Below are positions 17,459-25,750 of a DNA stretch of 38,295 nt, one piece after another; positions within the stretch are counted from its first letter, which is position 1, and each line of letters starts with the position of its first letter. The notes beneath the pieces were generated by a model. That model made no database searches, was not told the DNA's origin, and worked only from the letters and a program-made list of their open reading frames with translations. The translations under genes were made by a program, and so were the position numbers. This DNA is from Bacteroidia bacterium (GTDB lineage: Bacteria > Bacteroidota > Bacteroidia > Bacteroidales > VadinHA17): positions 1 through 38,295 of the forward strand of contig JAPLED010000052.1 in assembly GCA_026391475.1 (NCBI GenBank), given 5' to 3'.

Positions 17459-17498
17459 TTTTAACCCACCCCTGCCCCCTCCCAGGAGGGGATTGATC
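17459..17498. repeat. 40-bp palindrome-bearing repeat, copy 2
   Basis: An exact direct copy of 17386-17425, starting 73 bp downstream of it. The intervening segment (17426-17458) is T-rich with no other structure. The pair fills much of the 214-bp rhaM-rhaA gap (17318-17531), in which I see no gene. Confidence 0.85.
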
Positions 17499-17531
17499 TT
17501 GAGTTACTTTTTACTTTTTACTTGATTAATC

Positions 17532-17852
17532 CTATTCCATATAAAAAACCTGTTCCAAAGGAATTGTTACAGGAGAGTTATCAGGATTGGTTTCCATTAT
17601 GTCAGCCATATATTTCCACCACTTCTTAACAATTTCGATGGTCCCCAGGTCCTGAGATGAACTTTCACCTGACTGTTCCTGATAAGCAAACAGGGTATTA
17701 GTCTCTTCATCCAGGAAAATGGAATAATTCCCGATGCCTTCATTTTTTAACAATCTGACCAGTTCAGGCCATATTTCGCTGTGACGTTTTCTGTATTCCT
17801 CTTTGAAACCGGGATACATCTTCATCTTAAAACCAAATCTTTTTGTCTTCAT
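17532..17852 (-). CDS. rhaM: L-rhamnose mutarotase
   Basis: 106 residues, the full length of the RhaM family. Diagnostic blocks match E. coli RhaM: GFKEEYRKRHSEIWPEL (with the His and Trp of the sugar pocket), IGNYSIFLDEETNTLFAY, WWKYMADIMETNPDNSPV and the C-terminal LEQVFYME. It interconverts alpha- and beta-L-rhamnose so that the isomerase receives the right anomer. It is cytoplasmic, with no signal. Its start is 4 bp downstream of the rhaT stop, so the two are co-transcribed and probably coupled. Confidence 0.96.
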   Translation of the reverse strand: MKTKRFGFKMKMYPGFKEEYRKRHSEIWPELVRLLKNEGIGNYSIFLDEETNTLFAYQEQSGESSSQDLGTIEIVKKWWKYMADIMETNPDNSPVTIPLEQVFYME

Positions 17853-17856
17853 AATA

Positions 17857-18885
17857 TTAACCTAATTTAACAACAAATGTTGAAAGTATAAGAATCAAAA
17901 TTCCGATGATCAGTACAATAATTGTCTTTCTTTTAACTCCTTTCCATTCATTCAGGAAGATGCCCCAGATATTGCTTATAGCTATGTTCAGTGCCATCAG
18001 AATACTCCAGCCAAAAACGGCCATCCCTTCCGGAAGTTTACTGGATCCCATTCCGTAAAAATGAAACTGAAGAAACCATAAAAAACCTGCCAGGAAGGTG
18101 AAAAACAGATTGTTTAGAAGAACACTTCCTGAAACCGAAAAATAATCTCTGTACGTCTTATTTTTAATATTCAGATAACCACAATAGATCAGGTTTGTAA
18201 CAAATCCACCTAAAAGGATGAAGATCAGCGATGGATTTTTCTGGAACAAAGGGTTAGTTCCATGAGCAAGAGCTACGTTTTCAATTGGTTTAGCAGATTC
18301 AAAACCGAAGTTGAAACAGGCACTCATAATACCGGCAAAAATTGCAATAAAAATTCCCTTTTTGAGAGCAAATTCTTTTACAGCAGCCTTCTTCTCTTCT
18401 TCAGTCATCTCTTTACTTTTAAGAGATCCGGCATAACCGATAATTGCAATCCCTGCCACCGTAATAGACACCCCAACTATTGTTAATATACCTGCTGTTG
18501 AAGAAAATAGGCTTTCCCCTGCGATTATTGGGGGTATTAATGTTCCAAATGCTGCGCAGAGACCAAGTGCAATACTCTGCCCGAGCGCAACTCCGAGATA
18601 ACGTATACTTAATCCGAATGTCAATCCTCCAAAACCCCATAAAGCTCCAAAAAACATAGCCATTAATTTAGCTGAAGCGGGAGCTTCATTAATAATCGGG
18701 AAAAGCTCTCCCTTAGGAACAAAGATAAATGCGAATAATATCGGGGCAATCAGCCAGGCAGCTACACCCTGGCTTAACCAGTATGATTCCCATGCCCATG
18801 ATTTGACTTTTTTAAATGGAACATAAAAGCTAGCGGCGCCAATACTTCCCAATGCTATTAATAAGATACCTGCAAATGGATTCAT
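17857..18885 (-). CDS. rhaT: L-rhamnose/proton symporter
   Basis: 342 residues, about 10 hydrophobic helices, the size and topology of RhaT (344 in E. coli). Recognisable segments: IGAASFYVPFKKVKSWAWESYWLSQG, FFGALWGFGGLTFGLSIRYLGVALGQ, LNNLFFTFLAGFLWFLQFHFYGMG and LNEWKGVKRKT. It imports L-rhamnose across the inner membrane with protons. It is the first gene of the minus-strand rha run; the 130-bp gap to the divergent rhamnosidase should hold the promoters for both, although I cannot identify them confidently. Confidence 0.93.
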   Translation of the reverse strand: MNPFAGILLIALGSIGAASFYVPFKKVKSWAWESYWLSQGVAAWLIAPILFAFIFVPKGELFPIINEAPASAKLMAMFFGALWGFGGLTFGLSIRYLGVALGQSIALGLCAAFGTLIPPIIAGESLFSSTAGILTIVGVSITVAGIAIIGYAGSLKSKEMTEEEKKAAVKEFALKKGIFIAIFAGIMSACFNFGFESAKPIENVALAHGTNPLFQKNPSLIFILLGGFVTNLIYCGYLNIKNKTYRDYFSVSGSVLLNNLFFTFLAGFLWFLQFHFYGMGSSKLPEGMAVFGWSILMALNIAISNIWGIFLNEWKGVKRKTIIVLIIGILILILSTFVVKLG

Positions 18886-19015
18886 TTAAACTTTTTTTTT
18901 AGTTATACTGAACCGCAATTTATAAACTTTCAGGAATGAAATTGAATTTTGCGATGTTTTTTTATTCAGACAATTTTTTATAATCTTGATGTTTAAAATC
19001 AAATACCCTTAAATT

Positions 19016-21748
19016 ATGAAATCACTCAAACTCACGCTTATTTTACTTTGTTTTTTTGGAGCTGCTTTTGCTCAGGATTTGTTTGTCAAAGATCTGACCT
19101 GTGAACATAAGAAAAATCCCATTGGGATTGATGTTACTCAACCAAGGTTCTCATGGAAAATTACTGGAACAGGAAATAACATCATGCAAAGTGCATATTC
19201 CATCAGGGTTGCTACAGACTGGAAATTCTCATCCGGCAAAATAGTCTGGCAATCGGGAAAGACCGGATCGGATGAATCAGTTCTGCAGGCTTATAAAGGG
19301 CCGGAACTGAAATCAGGACTGAGATATTTCTGGCAGGTGAAAATATGGGATAATAAAGGAAGAGAATCAAAATGGAGCGAAGTAGCTTTCTGGGAAATGG
19401 GGTTACTCTCTCAATCTGACTGGAAAGCAAAATGGATTGAGATGGAAGGTGATACAATCCGATATTCCCCCTCACCTCATTTCAGGAAGGAATTTCAGGT
19501 TGGAAAGAGTATCGCCAGCGCAAGGGTTTACGTTACATCTCATGGTTTTTATGAATTGCATCTGAATGGAAAAAAGGTTGGAGATCAGGTACTTACACCG
19601 GGCTGGACTTCCTATGGAAAAAGACTTCAATACCAGGTATATGATGTAACAGGTATGATAATAAAAGGCAATAATGCAATTGGAACTGTCCTGGGCGATG
19701 GTTGGTACAGAGGAACCCTTGCATGGGGCAATAACTGGGCAATTTATGGTAAAAGACTTGGTCTTCTGTTACAGTTAAAGATTACATTCACCGATGGTTC
19801 TGAATCCATGATAATAAGTGACGAGACATGGAAAGCTTCAAATAACGGTGCTATCAGGATGAATGACATTTATAACGGTGAAACATACGATGCGACGAAA
19901 AAACTTACAGGCTGGAATCTGCCTGGTTTTAATGATAATAACTGGTTAAAAGTCAGTATCGGAAATTATAAGAACAACCTCATAGCATCTGAGGGGTCAC
20001 CGATAAGAAAAATTCAGGAAATCAAACCTGTTAAAATATTCCGGACTCCAAAAGGTAAACTGATTGTGGATATGGGTCAGAACATGGTTGGCTGGTTAAG
20101 ATTAAAAGTTACCGGTAACAAAGGAACTGTGGTCACATTACGCCATGCAGAAGTTATGGATAAGTTTGGTGAGTTTTATACAACAAATCTCCGTGCTGCC
20201 AAATGTCAGCTGACCTACACACTTGAAGGAACAGGTGAAGAAATCTATGAACCGAGGTTCACATTTATGGGATTCAGATTTGTTGAAGTCACTGGTTTCC
20301 CCGGCGAACTGACATTAGATAATCTTACAGGTGTTGTTGTACATTCAGATATGGCAGTCGCGGGTAGCTATGAAAGCTCAAATCCTCTTATCAATCAGTT
20401 ACAACATAATATTCAGTGGGGCCAGAAAGGTAATTTTGTGGATGTCCCCACCGACTGTCCGCAAAGAGACGAGCGTCTTGGCTGGACTGGTGACGCTCAG
20501 GCATTTTGCAGAACAGCAGCCTATAATATGGATGTATCTTCATTTTTTACTAAATGGCTTAAGGATGTAGCTGCAGATCAGAAACCAGGGGGAGAGGTTC
20601 CTGACGTCATACCTGATATTTTAAATAAGCAGGGGGCTTTGACAACGCAACCTTCAGCAGGCTGGGGTGATGTTTCTGTCATTGCACCATGGACCATGTA
20701 CCTGGTTTATGGTGACAAACGATTCCTTGAAAATCAATATCCCAGCATGAAAGCTTGGGTGGAATATATAAGAAAAAAAGCAGGTGACAGTTTTATCTGG
20801 AAAGGTGGGAGCAAATATGGTGACTGGTTGTTTTATCATCCGCCTGTTAACAATCATACAGAGCCGGATGGCTATACCGAACATGATTTTATAGCTACAG
20901 CATTTTATGCCTATTCAACAAGTATTCTTGCTGAAACTGCGAAAGTACTTGGTAAAACCGAAGATGAAAAGTTCTATAATGATCTGTATAAGAAGATAAA
21001 AGGGGTATTTATTAATGAATATGTTACAAATGCAGGAAGAGTAGGAACCAATTCGCAGACATCATATGTACTTGCTTTAATGTTTGATCTGTTGCCTGAG
21101 AATCTTCGCGAAAAATCAGCTCGTTTTCTGGTCGAAGATATCAAGAGCAGAAGAAACCACCTATCTACCGGTTTCCTTGGGACACCATACCTGTGCCATG
21201 TTCTGTCGGATAATGGCTATACCGACGTTGCTTATGATCTGCTTCTGCAGGAATCATATCCTTCCTGGCTCTATCCCGTTAAAATGGGCGCCACAACAAT
21301 CTGGGAACGCTGGGATGGTCAGAAAACAGACAGCACTTTCCAGGATCCGGGTATGAATTCATTTAATCATTATGCCTATGGGGCTATAGGCGATTGGATG
21401 TACAGGGTATCGGCAGGTATTGAAACTATGGGGCCGGGATATAAACATCTTATTCTTCAGCCACATCCATCGAAAAAACTGACATATTCAAAAGCTTCAT
21501 TTGAGAGCTCATACGGAACAGTTGCTTCCGGATGGGAAAGAAAAGGAACGAAAATAATTGTCAGTGTAAAAATTCCGGCAAATACTGTTGCAACTATTAT
21601 TCTGCCTGTAAATTCAGTTTCACAAGCCACAGAGAATGGCAAAAATATTTCTGAAAACAAGAATTTTTCCGACATAAGGACGACTGATAATAAAGTATTG
21701 ATTGAAGCAGGATCAGGTGATTATGTTTTCGAATATACCGAAGAATAA
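19016..21748 (+). CDS. Secreted alpha-L-rhamnosidase, GH78 family
   Basis: 910 residues with a signal peptide (LTLILLCFFGAAFAQ). Domain order follows GH78: an N-terminal fibronectin-like beta domain opening with DLTCEHKKNPIGIDVTQPRFSW, a rhamnosidase N-domain (ARVYVTSHGFYELHLNGKKVGDQVLTPGWTSY, LGDGWYRGTL), then an (alpha/alpha)6 barrel. The catalytic signature DVPTDCPQRDERLGWTGDAQ (about residues 476-495) holds the general-acid Glu and neighbouring Asp, and GATTIWERWDG (about 758-768) holds the second carboxylate; a C-terminal beta domain closes the protein. It releases terminal L-rhamnose from pectic or glycoside substrates in the periplasm or outside the cell, feeding rhaT/rhaM/rhaA encoded divergently. 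No SusC/SusD pair is nearby. Confidence 0.95.
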   Translation: MKSLKLTLILLCFFGAAFAQDLFVKDLTCEHKKNPIGIDVTQPRFSWKITGTGNNIMQSAYSIRVATDWKFSSGKIVWQSGKTGSDESVLQAYKGPELKSGLRYFWQVKIWDNKGRESKWSEVAFWEMGLLSQSDWKAKWIEMEGDTIRYSPSPHFRKEFQVGKSIASARVYVTSHGFYELHLNGKKVGDQVLTPGWTSYGKRLQYQVYDVTGMIIKGNNAIGTVLGDGWYRGTLAWGNNWAIYGKRLGLLLQLKITFTDGSESMIISDETWKASNNGAIRMNDIYNGETYDATKKLTGWNLPGFNDNNWLKVSIGNYKNNLIASEGSPIRKIQEIKPVKIFRTPKGKLIVDMGQNMVGWLRLKVTGNKGTVVTLRHAEVMDKFGEFYTTNLRAAKCQLTYTLEGTGEEIYEPRFTFMGFRFVEVTGFPGELTLDNLTGVVVHSDMAVAGSYESSNPLINQLQHNIQWGQKGNFVDVPTDCPQRDERLGWTGDAQAFCRTAAYNMDVSSFFTKWLKDVAADQKPGGEVPDVIPDILNKQGALTTQPSAGWGDVSVIAPWTMYLVYGDKRFLENQYPSMKAWVEYIRKKAGDSFIWKGGSKYGDWLFYHPPVNNHTEPDGYTEHDFIATAFYAYSTSILAETAKVLGKTEDEKFYNDLYKKIKGVFINEYVTNAGRVGTNSQTSYVLALMFDLLPENLREKSARFLVEDIKSRRNHLSTGFLGTPYLCHVLSDNGYTDVAYDLLLQESYPSWLYPVKMGATTIWERWDGQKTDSTFQDPGMNSFNHYAYGAIGDWMYRVSAGIETMGPGYKHLILQPHPSKKLTYSKASFESSYGTVASGWERKGTKIIVSVKIPANTVATIILPVNSVSQATENGKNISENKNFSDIRTTDNKVLIEAGSGDYVFEYTEE

Positions 21749-21761
21749 CAGAATTTATTTA

Positions 21762-22664
21762 ATGAGTTTTTTCGATAATCACCTGGGTGAGTTTGCTGCA
21801 TTACTGACTGCCTTTTTCTGGACAGTCACATCATTGTCATTTGAGTCTGCAAGTCACAAAATCGGATCTGTGGCTGTTAATATTCTCAGACTGGTTATCG
21901 GATTTGCTTTTCTCAGTGTGTTTAGCCTTATCCGCAGAGGATTAATACTTCCTGTTGATGCCAGTTATGAGAATTGGGTATGGCTTTCATTGTCAGGATT
22001 GGTAGGATTTGTATTTGGTGATCTTTTCCTTTTTAAATCATATACCATCATAGGATCAAGGTTCTCAATGCTGATAATGACCCTGGTCCCTCCTATCACT
22101 GCGCTTTTCAGTTTTATCATCCTTGGTGAGCGTCTTACGCTTTTCCATTATCTTGGTATGACATTGACCTTTTCAGGAATTGCCATGGCAATTTTCAGCC
22201 GGAATGGGAAAGGTGAAAAACTGTCCTTAAAACTTGCACCAAAAGGGATATTATATGCCTTCGGAGGTGCTGTAGGACAGGCTTTAGGGTTGGTATTAAG
22301 TAAGTTTGGACTCAAAGATTATGATCCGTTCGCTGCAACACAAATCAGAATAATAGCAGGAATAATTGGTTATACAATGCTTGTTACTATTCTTATGCGA
22401 TGGGGAAATGTTGTAAAAGCTACCCGGAATAAAGAAGGGATGCTTTTAACAAGCCTGGGGGCGTTTTTTGGACCTTTTCTGGGAGTCTCGTTCTCGTTGA
22501 TAGCAGTTAAATATACTGAAGCCGGTATTGCTTCAACAATTATGGCTCTGGTTCCCGTTTTCATAATCCTACCTGCAGTTTTCCTGTTTAAACAGAAGGT
22601 AACTCTGCCCGAACTGTTAGGAGCTATAGTAAGTGTTGCCGGTGTTGCCGTGTTTTTTCTTTAA
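21762..22664 (+). CDS. EamA/DMT-superfamily transporter
   Basis: About 300 residues from ATG 21762 (MSFFDNHLGEFAALLT), 13 bp after the rhamnosidase stop. A longer version from 21702 would overlap that gene by 47 bp and add 20 polar residues before the first helix, so the shorter start is preferred. Ten hydrophobic helices in two EamA repeats: first repeat LTAFFWTVTSLSFESA through GMTLTFSGIAMAIFS, second repeat GILYAFGGAVGQALGLVLSKFG through LGAIVSVAGVAVFFL. EamA proteins export amino acids or other small metabolites, or import nucleotide-sugars; the substrate cannot be inferred. Position next to the rha genes may be incidental. Confidence 0.88.
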   Translation: MSFFDNHLGEFAALLTAFFWTVTSLSFESASHKIGSVAVNILRLVIGFAFLSVFSLIRRGLILPVDASYENWVWLSLSGLVGFVFGDLFLFKSYTIIGSRFSMLIMTLVPPITALFSFIILGERLTLFHYLGMTLTFSGIAMAIFSRNGKGEKLSLKLAPKGILYAFGGAVGQALGLVLSKFGLKDYDPFAATQIRIIAGIIGYTMLVTILMRWGNVVKATRNKEGMLLTSLGAFFGPFLGVSFSLIAVKYTEAGIASTIMALVPVFIILPAVFLFKQKVTLPELLGAIVSVAGVAVFFL

Positions 22665-22682
22665 ACCCAATGAAAAACAATT

Positions 22683-23114
22683 ATGAGTCCTGAAGAGTTA
22701 AAAAGGCGAAACCTTGAAAATGAGTTTGTCTATTCGACATCCAGAAGCGGTGGCCCGGGTGGTCAGAATGTCAATAAGGTGAGTACCAAAGTTGAGTTGC
22801 GATTCAGCGTACTTTTATCCTCGCTGTTTTCTGAAACAGAAAAAGAGATAATCTTGAAAAAGCTGAAAAACAAGATCAATAATGTAAGTGAATTGATCCT
22901 CGTTTCCCAGACTGAGCGTACACAACTGATGAACAAAAAAGCTGTAACGGAGAAGTTCTATGATCTTGTTTCTAAAGCGCTTACCTTGCCTGTAAAACGA
23001 AGATCAACAAGGCCAACGTTGACATCAAAAATTAAAAGGCTTGAGACAAAACGGAACCGGGGGGTTGTCAAAAAATTACGAAAAGATTCTGGTGGATCAA
23101 CTGAAGAGCATTAA
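22683..23114 (+). CDS. arfB: Alternative ribosome-rescue factor ArfB (YaeJ), peptidyl-tRNA hydrolase
   Basis: 143 residues: a class I release-factor catalytic domain with SRSGGPGGQNVNKVSTKVEL, where GGQ (residues 26-28) is the peptidyl-tRNA hydrolysis motif, and no codon-recognition domain. The C-terminal tail is highly basic (RRSTRPTLTSKIKRLETKRN, then RGVVKKLRK), the feature by which ArfB inserts into the empty mRNA channel of stalled ribosomes. Length matches E. coli ArfB (140). It lies 18 bp downstream of the EamA gene and is followed by a 333-bp AT-rich gap. Confidence 0.93.
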   Translation: MSPEELKRRNLENEFVYSTSRSGGPGGQNVNKVSTKVELRFSVLLSSLFSETEKEIILKKLKNKINNVSELILVSQTERTQLMNKKAVTEKFYDLVSKALTLPVKRRSTRPTLTSKIKRLETKRNRGVVKKLRKDSGGSTEEH

Positions 23115-23447
23115 AAAACGACTAATAACTTAATTACCCAATAACAATCCTGTACAGTAACAGTTGAATCAAAAAAAATGATCAAAAAAATACCAATTTA
23201 AAGCTTAATCCACCTTAACCTGAGATATGTCATAATATACAGATATACAATTTAATAGGTATACAAAAATCAATAATAAAATATCGATTGTTAATAAAAT
23301 GCTAATTGTGTTAATATTTCTTGTGGTATGATGATACATTGTATTTATAGATTATTTACTTTCGTCACCAAATATTTTTAGATAAACAGTTATTAATTTA
23401 AAACAAACAAACTTAAAAAGACAAGGTGAAAATTCTCATCATCTGCT
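23115..23447. other. AT-rich intergenic region, probable promoter and 5' leader of the KamA cluster
   Basis: 333 bp without a plausible gene; strongly AT-rich with several TTAAT and ATTGTTAAT-like runs. TACTTTCG at 23357-23364 resembles the Bacteroidota -7 box TAnnTTTG with one mismatch, and would place a transcription start near 23371. GC content rises sharply just before 23448, where the hairpin series begins. No terminator hairpin after arfB is evident. Confidence 0.4.
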
Positions 23448-24689
23448 ATGAATGCTAACAATAATGAGGCTACGACCCTCCATGGAGAGAGTCGCCTCGT
23501 GGGTTGTTCTTCTGATGAAGAACCTGGCGCGAAAACCACGTTTTTTTCGCAAAACGAAATCCCAATACCGTTAGTTAGCAACCGAAGTTCGGAGTTCATG
23601 CACCGCTACTTCCCCCTAACAACAATCGATTCCTGGAATGATTGGAAATGGCAGCTTCGGAATGCTATCAACAGCATCGAAGACCTAAAGAAAATCATGA
23701 AATTATCCGATAAGGAGATTATGGCTATTAATAATCTTAAAGGCCGTCTTCCTCTGAGGATTACACCGTATTTTGCTTCATTGATTTACGACAGCAAACC
23801 TTTACATCCTTTACGTCGTAATGTAATACCGGTTGTGGAAGAACTTCTTGAGTCAAGCAGCGAACAGTCCGATCCTCTGCACGAGAAATCATTTTCTCCT
23901 ATAAAAGGGATTGTACACAGATACCCCGACAGGGTTCTTTTTACAGTTACCCAGGTTTGTTCAAATTATTGCAGATATTGTACCCGTTCACATTCTGTCG
24001 GGAAACTTGATAAACTCGGAAGACAGGATTATGAAAAGGCATTTAATTATATAGCCAGCCATAAGGAGGTAAGAGATGTTCTTATCAGTGGCGGTGATCC
24101 GCTTACTTTAAGCGATGAGACACTAGATTACATCCTTTCAAACATCCGGCGTATTGAACATGTTGAGATTATCAGAATCGGAACAAGAATTCCTGTGGTT
24201 TTACCGCAGCGAATTACTGACGGTTTGATTAATATACTTAGAAAATATCACCCTCTCTTCATCAGCCTGCATTTTTCTCACCCCGCAGAAATAACTGATG
24301 AATGTGCTAAGGCATGTAATAAACTTGCCGATGGTGGATTCCCTCTTGGAAGCCAGACTGTTCTTCTTAAAGGTATTAATGATAACGTTCCTACAATTAA
24401 GGAACTTATGCATAGATTGCTTAAAATAAGGGTAAGACCATATTATCTTTATCAATGCGACCTGATACCCGGCTCAGGACATTTCAGGACTACCGTTAAA
24501 AAAGGTCTGGAAATAATTAAGGGACTGAGAGGCTTCACCAGTGGATATGCAGTACCTACGTTTGTTGTAGACGCTCCCGGCGGTGGAGGAAAAATTCCTT
24601 TGCTGCCAAATTATGTTGTAGAACATAATGATGAACATATTGTAATGCGTAACTACAAGGGTGTATTATGCGAGTATCCTGAAAAATAG
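23448..24689 (+). CDS. Lysine 2,3-aminomutase-like radical SAM/PLP enzyme (KamA family)
   Basis: 413 residues from ATG 23448. The radical SAM motif is CSNYCRYCTRSHSVG (C171, C175, C178), followed by the family's DVLISGGDPLTLSDETLDYIL, VEIIRIGTRIPVVLPQRI and GGFPLGSQTVLLKGIND. Comparison with the remembered Clostridium subterminale enzyme shows the two lysine side-chain aspartates in YQCDLIPG (D338) and TFVVDAPGGGGK (D375), and the arginine after C178-Thr. It lacks the C-terminal Cys-rich zinc tail of clostridial KamA. The first 50 residues have no counterpart there: ATG 23598 (MHRYFPLTTIDSWNDWKWQ) would align with the usual N-terminus, and the preceding DNA is full of hairpins. It probably makes beta-lysine. 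The next gene starts 9 bp downstream. Confidence 0.88.
   Translation: MNANNNEATTLHGESRLVGCSSDEEPGAKTTFFSQNEIPIPLVSNRSSEFMHRYFPLTTIDSWNDWKWQLRNAINSIEDLKKIMKLSDKEIMAINNLKGRLPLRITPYFASLIYDSKPLHPLRRNVIPVVEELLESSSEQSDPLHEKSFSPIKGIVHRYPDRVLFTVTQVCSNYCRYCTRSHSVGKLDKLGRQDYEKAFNYIASHKEVRDVLISGGDPLTLSDETLDYILSNIRRIEHVEIIRIGTRIPVVLPQRITDGLINILRKYHPLFISLHFSHPAEITDECAKACNKLADGGFPLGSQTVLLKGINDNVPTIKELMHRLLKIRVRPYYLYQCDLIPGSGHFRTTVKKGLEIIKGLRGFTSGYAVPTFVVDAPGGGGKIPLLPNYVVEHNDEHIVMRNYKGVLCEYPEK
23466..23550 (+). promoter_or_regulatory. Series of three stem-loops at the kamA 5' end (candidate structured RNA leader)
   Basis: Stem 1, 23466-23498: GAGG and CGAC pair with GTCG and CCTC, enclosing CTC-CATG-GAG. 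Stem 2, 23506-23523: GTTCTTC-TGAT-GAAGAAC, seven perfect pairs. Stem 3, 23529-23550: GCGAAAA pairs with TTTTCGC. A short CCGAA-G-TTCGG follows at 23582-23592. All precede ATG 23598, the start that best fits the KamA family, so the segment may be an untranslated regulatory leader instead of coding sequence. It could equally be chance structure in a real N-terminal extension. Confidence 0.4.
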
Positions 24690-24698
24690 GGCTTACAG

Positions 24699-25667
24699 AT
24701 GAAAATTGGCTTAACATTTGATTTACGGTCATGGTATATTGACCGTGGTTATTCCATGGATGAAACTGCCGAATTTGACAAACAGGAAACAGTCGATGCG
24801 CTTGAAAATTCCTTAAAATTAATGGGGCATGAAACAGAACCTATCGGGAACACTTTTCATCTTATTGAGGCCCTTGCTGCCGGCAGACGATGGGATATGG
24901 TTTTTAATATTGCTGAAGGATTGTATGGAGATGGAAGGGAATCAGTAGTTCCTGCCATTCTTGATCAGTACAAAATACCTTATGTGTTCAGCGGTCCCGT
25001 AACTATGGGAGTATCGCTAAACAAACATCTTGCAAAGCTCGTTGTAGCTGCTGCAGGGGTTCCTGTAAGCCCGGGTTGTCTGATGACTGAATTGAAAGAT
25101 TTAGATAAATGCAATCTAAAGTATCCTCTCTTTGTCAAACCAGTTTCGGAAGGAACCGGAAAAGGGATTACGGAAAAAAGCCTTGTGAATTCTTCAGGAG
25201 AACTGAAGATAATGGTTGAGTGGATACTTGAAGAGTTCAAACAACCGGCACTGGTTGAAGAATATCTTCCTGGCCGGGAGTTTACTGTCGGTATTGCAGG
25301 CTCAGGCGATGATGCAGTTGCAATCGGAGGAATGGAAGTAATTTGTGCAAACAATCTCCCCTATTCTGTTGAAGTTAAGGAGAATTATCTGGATTATTGT
25401 AAATATACTCCTCTCGATGCTGATATAATTGATGAATGCAAATCAGTCGCACTCCATGCCTGGAAAGCCTTGGATGCAGTCGATGCCGGAAGAGTTGACC
25501 TGAGAGCCGACCGTAACGGAAAGATATGTTTCATTGAAGCAAACCCGCTTGCCGGACTTAATCCCATTCATTCTGATCTGCCGATCTTATCACGGATGTA
25601 TGGTATTGAATACCAGACATTAATGGAGATGATCATGAAGTCGGCTATCAAAAGGATTAAGAAGTAG
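24699..25667 (+). CDS. ATP-grasp ligase, D-Ala-D-Ala ligase-like (first of two)
   Basis: 322 residues with Ddl-like order: N-terminal domain with VFNIAEGLYGDGRESVVPAILD (the Ddl 'E.G..GE' region), SLNKHLAKLVVAAAGVPVSPG linking to the ATP-grasp domain, PLFVKPVSEGTGKGI (ATP lysine and glycine-rich loop), VEEYLPGREFTVGIAG, and the Mg-binding end RVDLRADRNGKICFIEANPLAGLNP with the Glu and Asn ligands. The Ddl substrate loop 'PGMT' is replaced by AGLNP, so D-alanine is not the expected substrate. It catalyses ATP-dependent amide or peptide bond formation on unknown carboxyl and amino partners. It starts 9 bp after kamA, so beta-lysine is a candidate nucleophile. A heptamer repeat begins directly after its stop. 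Confidence 0.85.
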   Translation: MKIGLTFDLRSWYIDRGYSMDETAEFDKQETVDALENSLKLMGHETEPIGNTFHLIEALAAGRRWDMVFNIAEGLYGDGRESVVPAILDQYKIPYVFSGPVTMGVSLNKHLAKLVVAAAGVPVSPGCLMTELKDLDKCNLKYPLFVKPVSEGTGKGITEKSLVNSSGELKIMVEWILEEFKQPALVEEYLPGREFTVGIAGSGDDAVAIGGMEVICANNLPYSVEVKENYLDYCKYTPLDADIIDECKSVALHAWKALDAVDAGRVDLRADRNGKICFIEANPLAGLNPIHSDLPILSRMYGIEYQTLMEMIMKSAIKRIKK

Positions 25668-25673
25668 AAAGAC

Positions 25674-25736
25674 AGAAGTCGGAAGTCGGAAGTCGGAAGT
25701 CGGAAGTCGGAAGACAGAAGACAGAAGTTAGAGTTA
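25674..25736. repeat. Heptanucleotide tandem repeat between the two ATP-grasp genes
   Basis: Nine 7-bp units in succession: AGAAGTC, then GGAAGTC four times, GGAAGAC, AGAAGAC, AGAAGTT and a decayed AGAGTTA. It begins 6 bp after the stop of the first ligase and ends 14 bp before the start of the second. The perfect core (25681-25708) is the sort of tract that changes copy number by slippage; it is intergenic, so it could only affect spacing or mRNA. Confidence 0.92.
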
Positions 25737-25750
25737 GAATTTGAAGGTTA

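Noticed and set aside
25674-25736. Possible CRISPR-like array
   Set aside because: Units are 7 bp and contiguous with no spacers; it is a simple tandem repeat.
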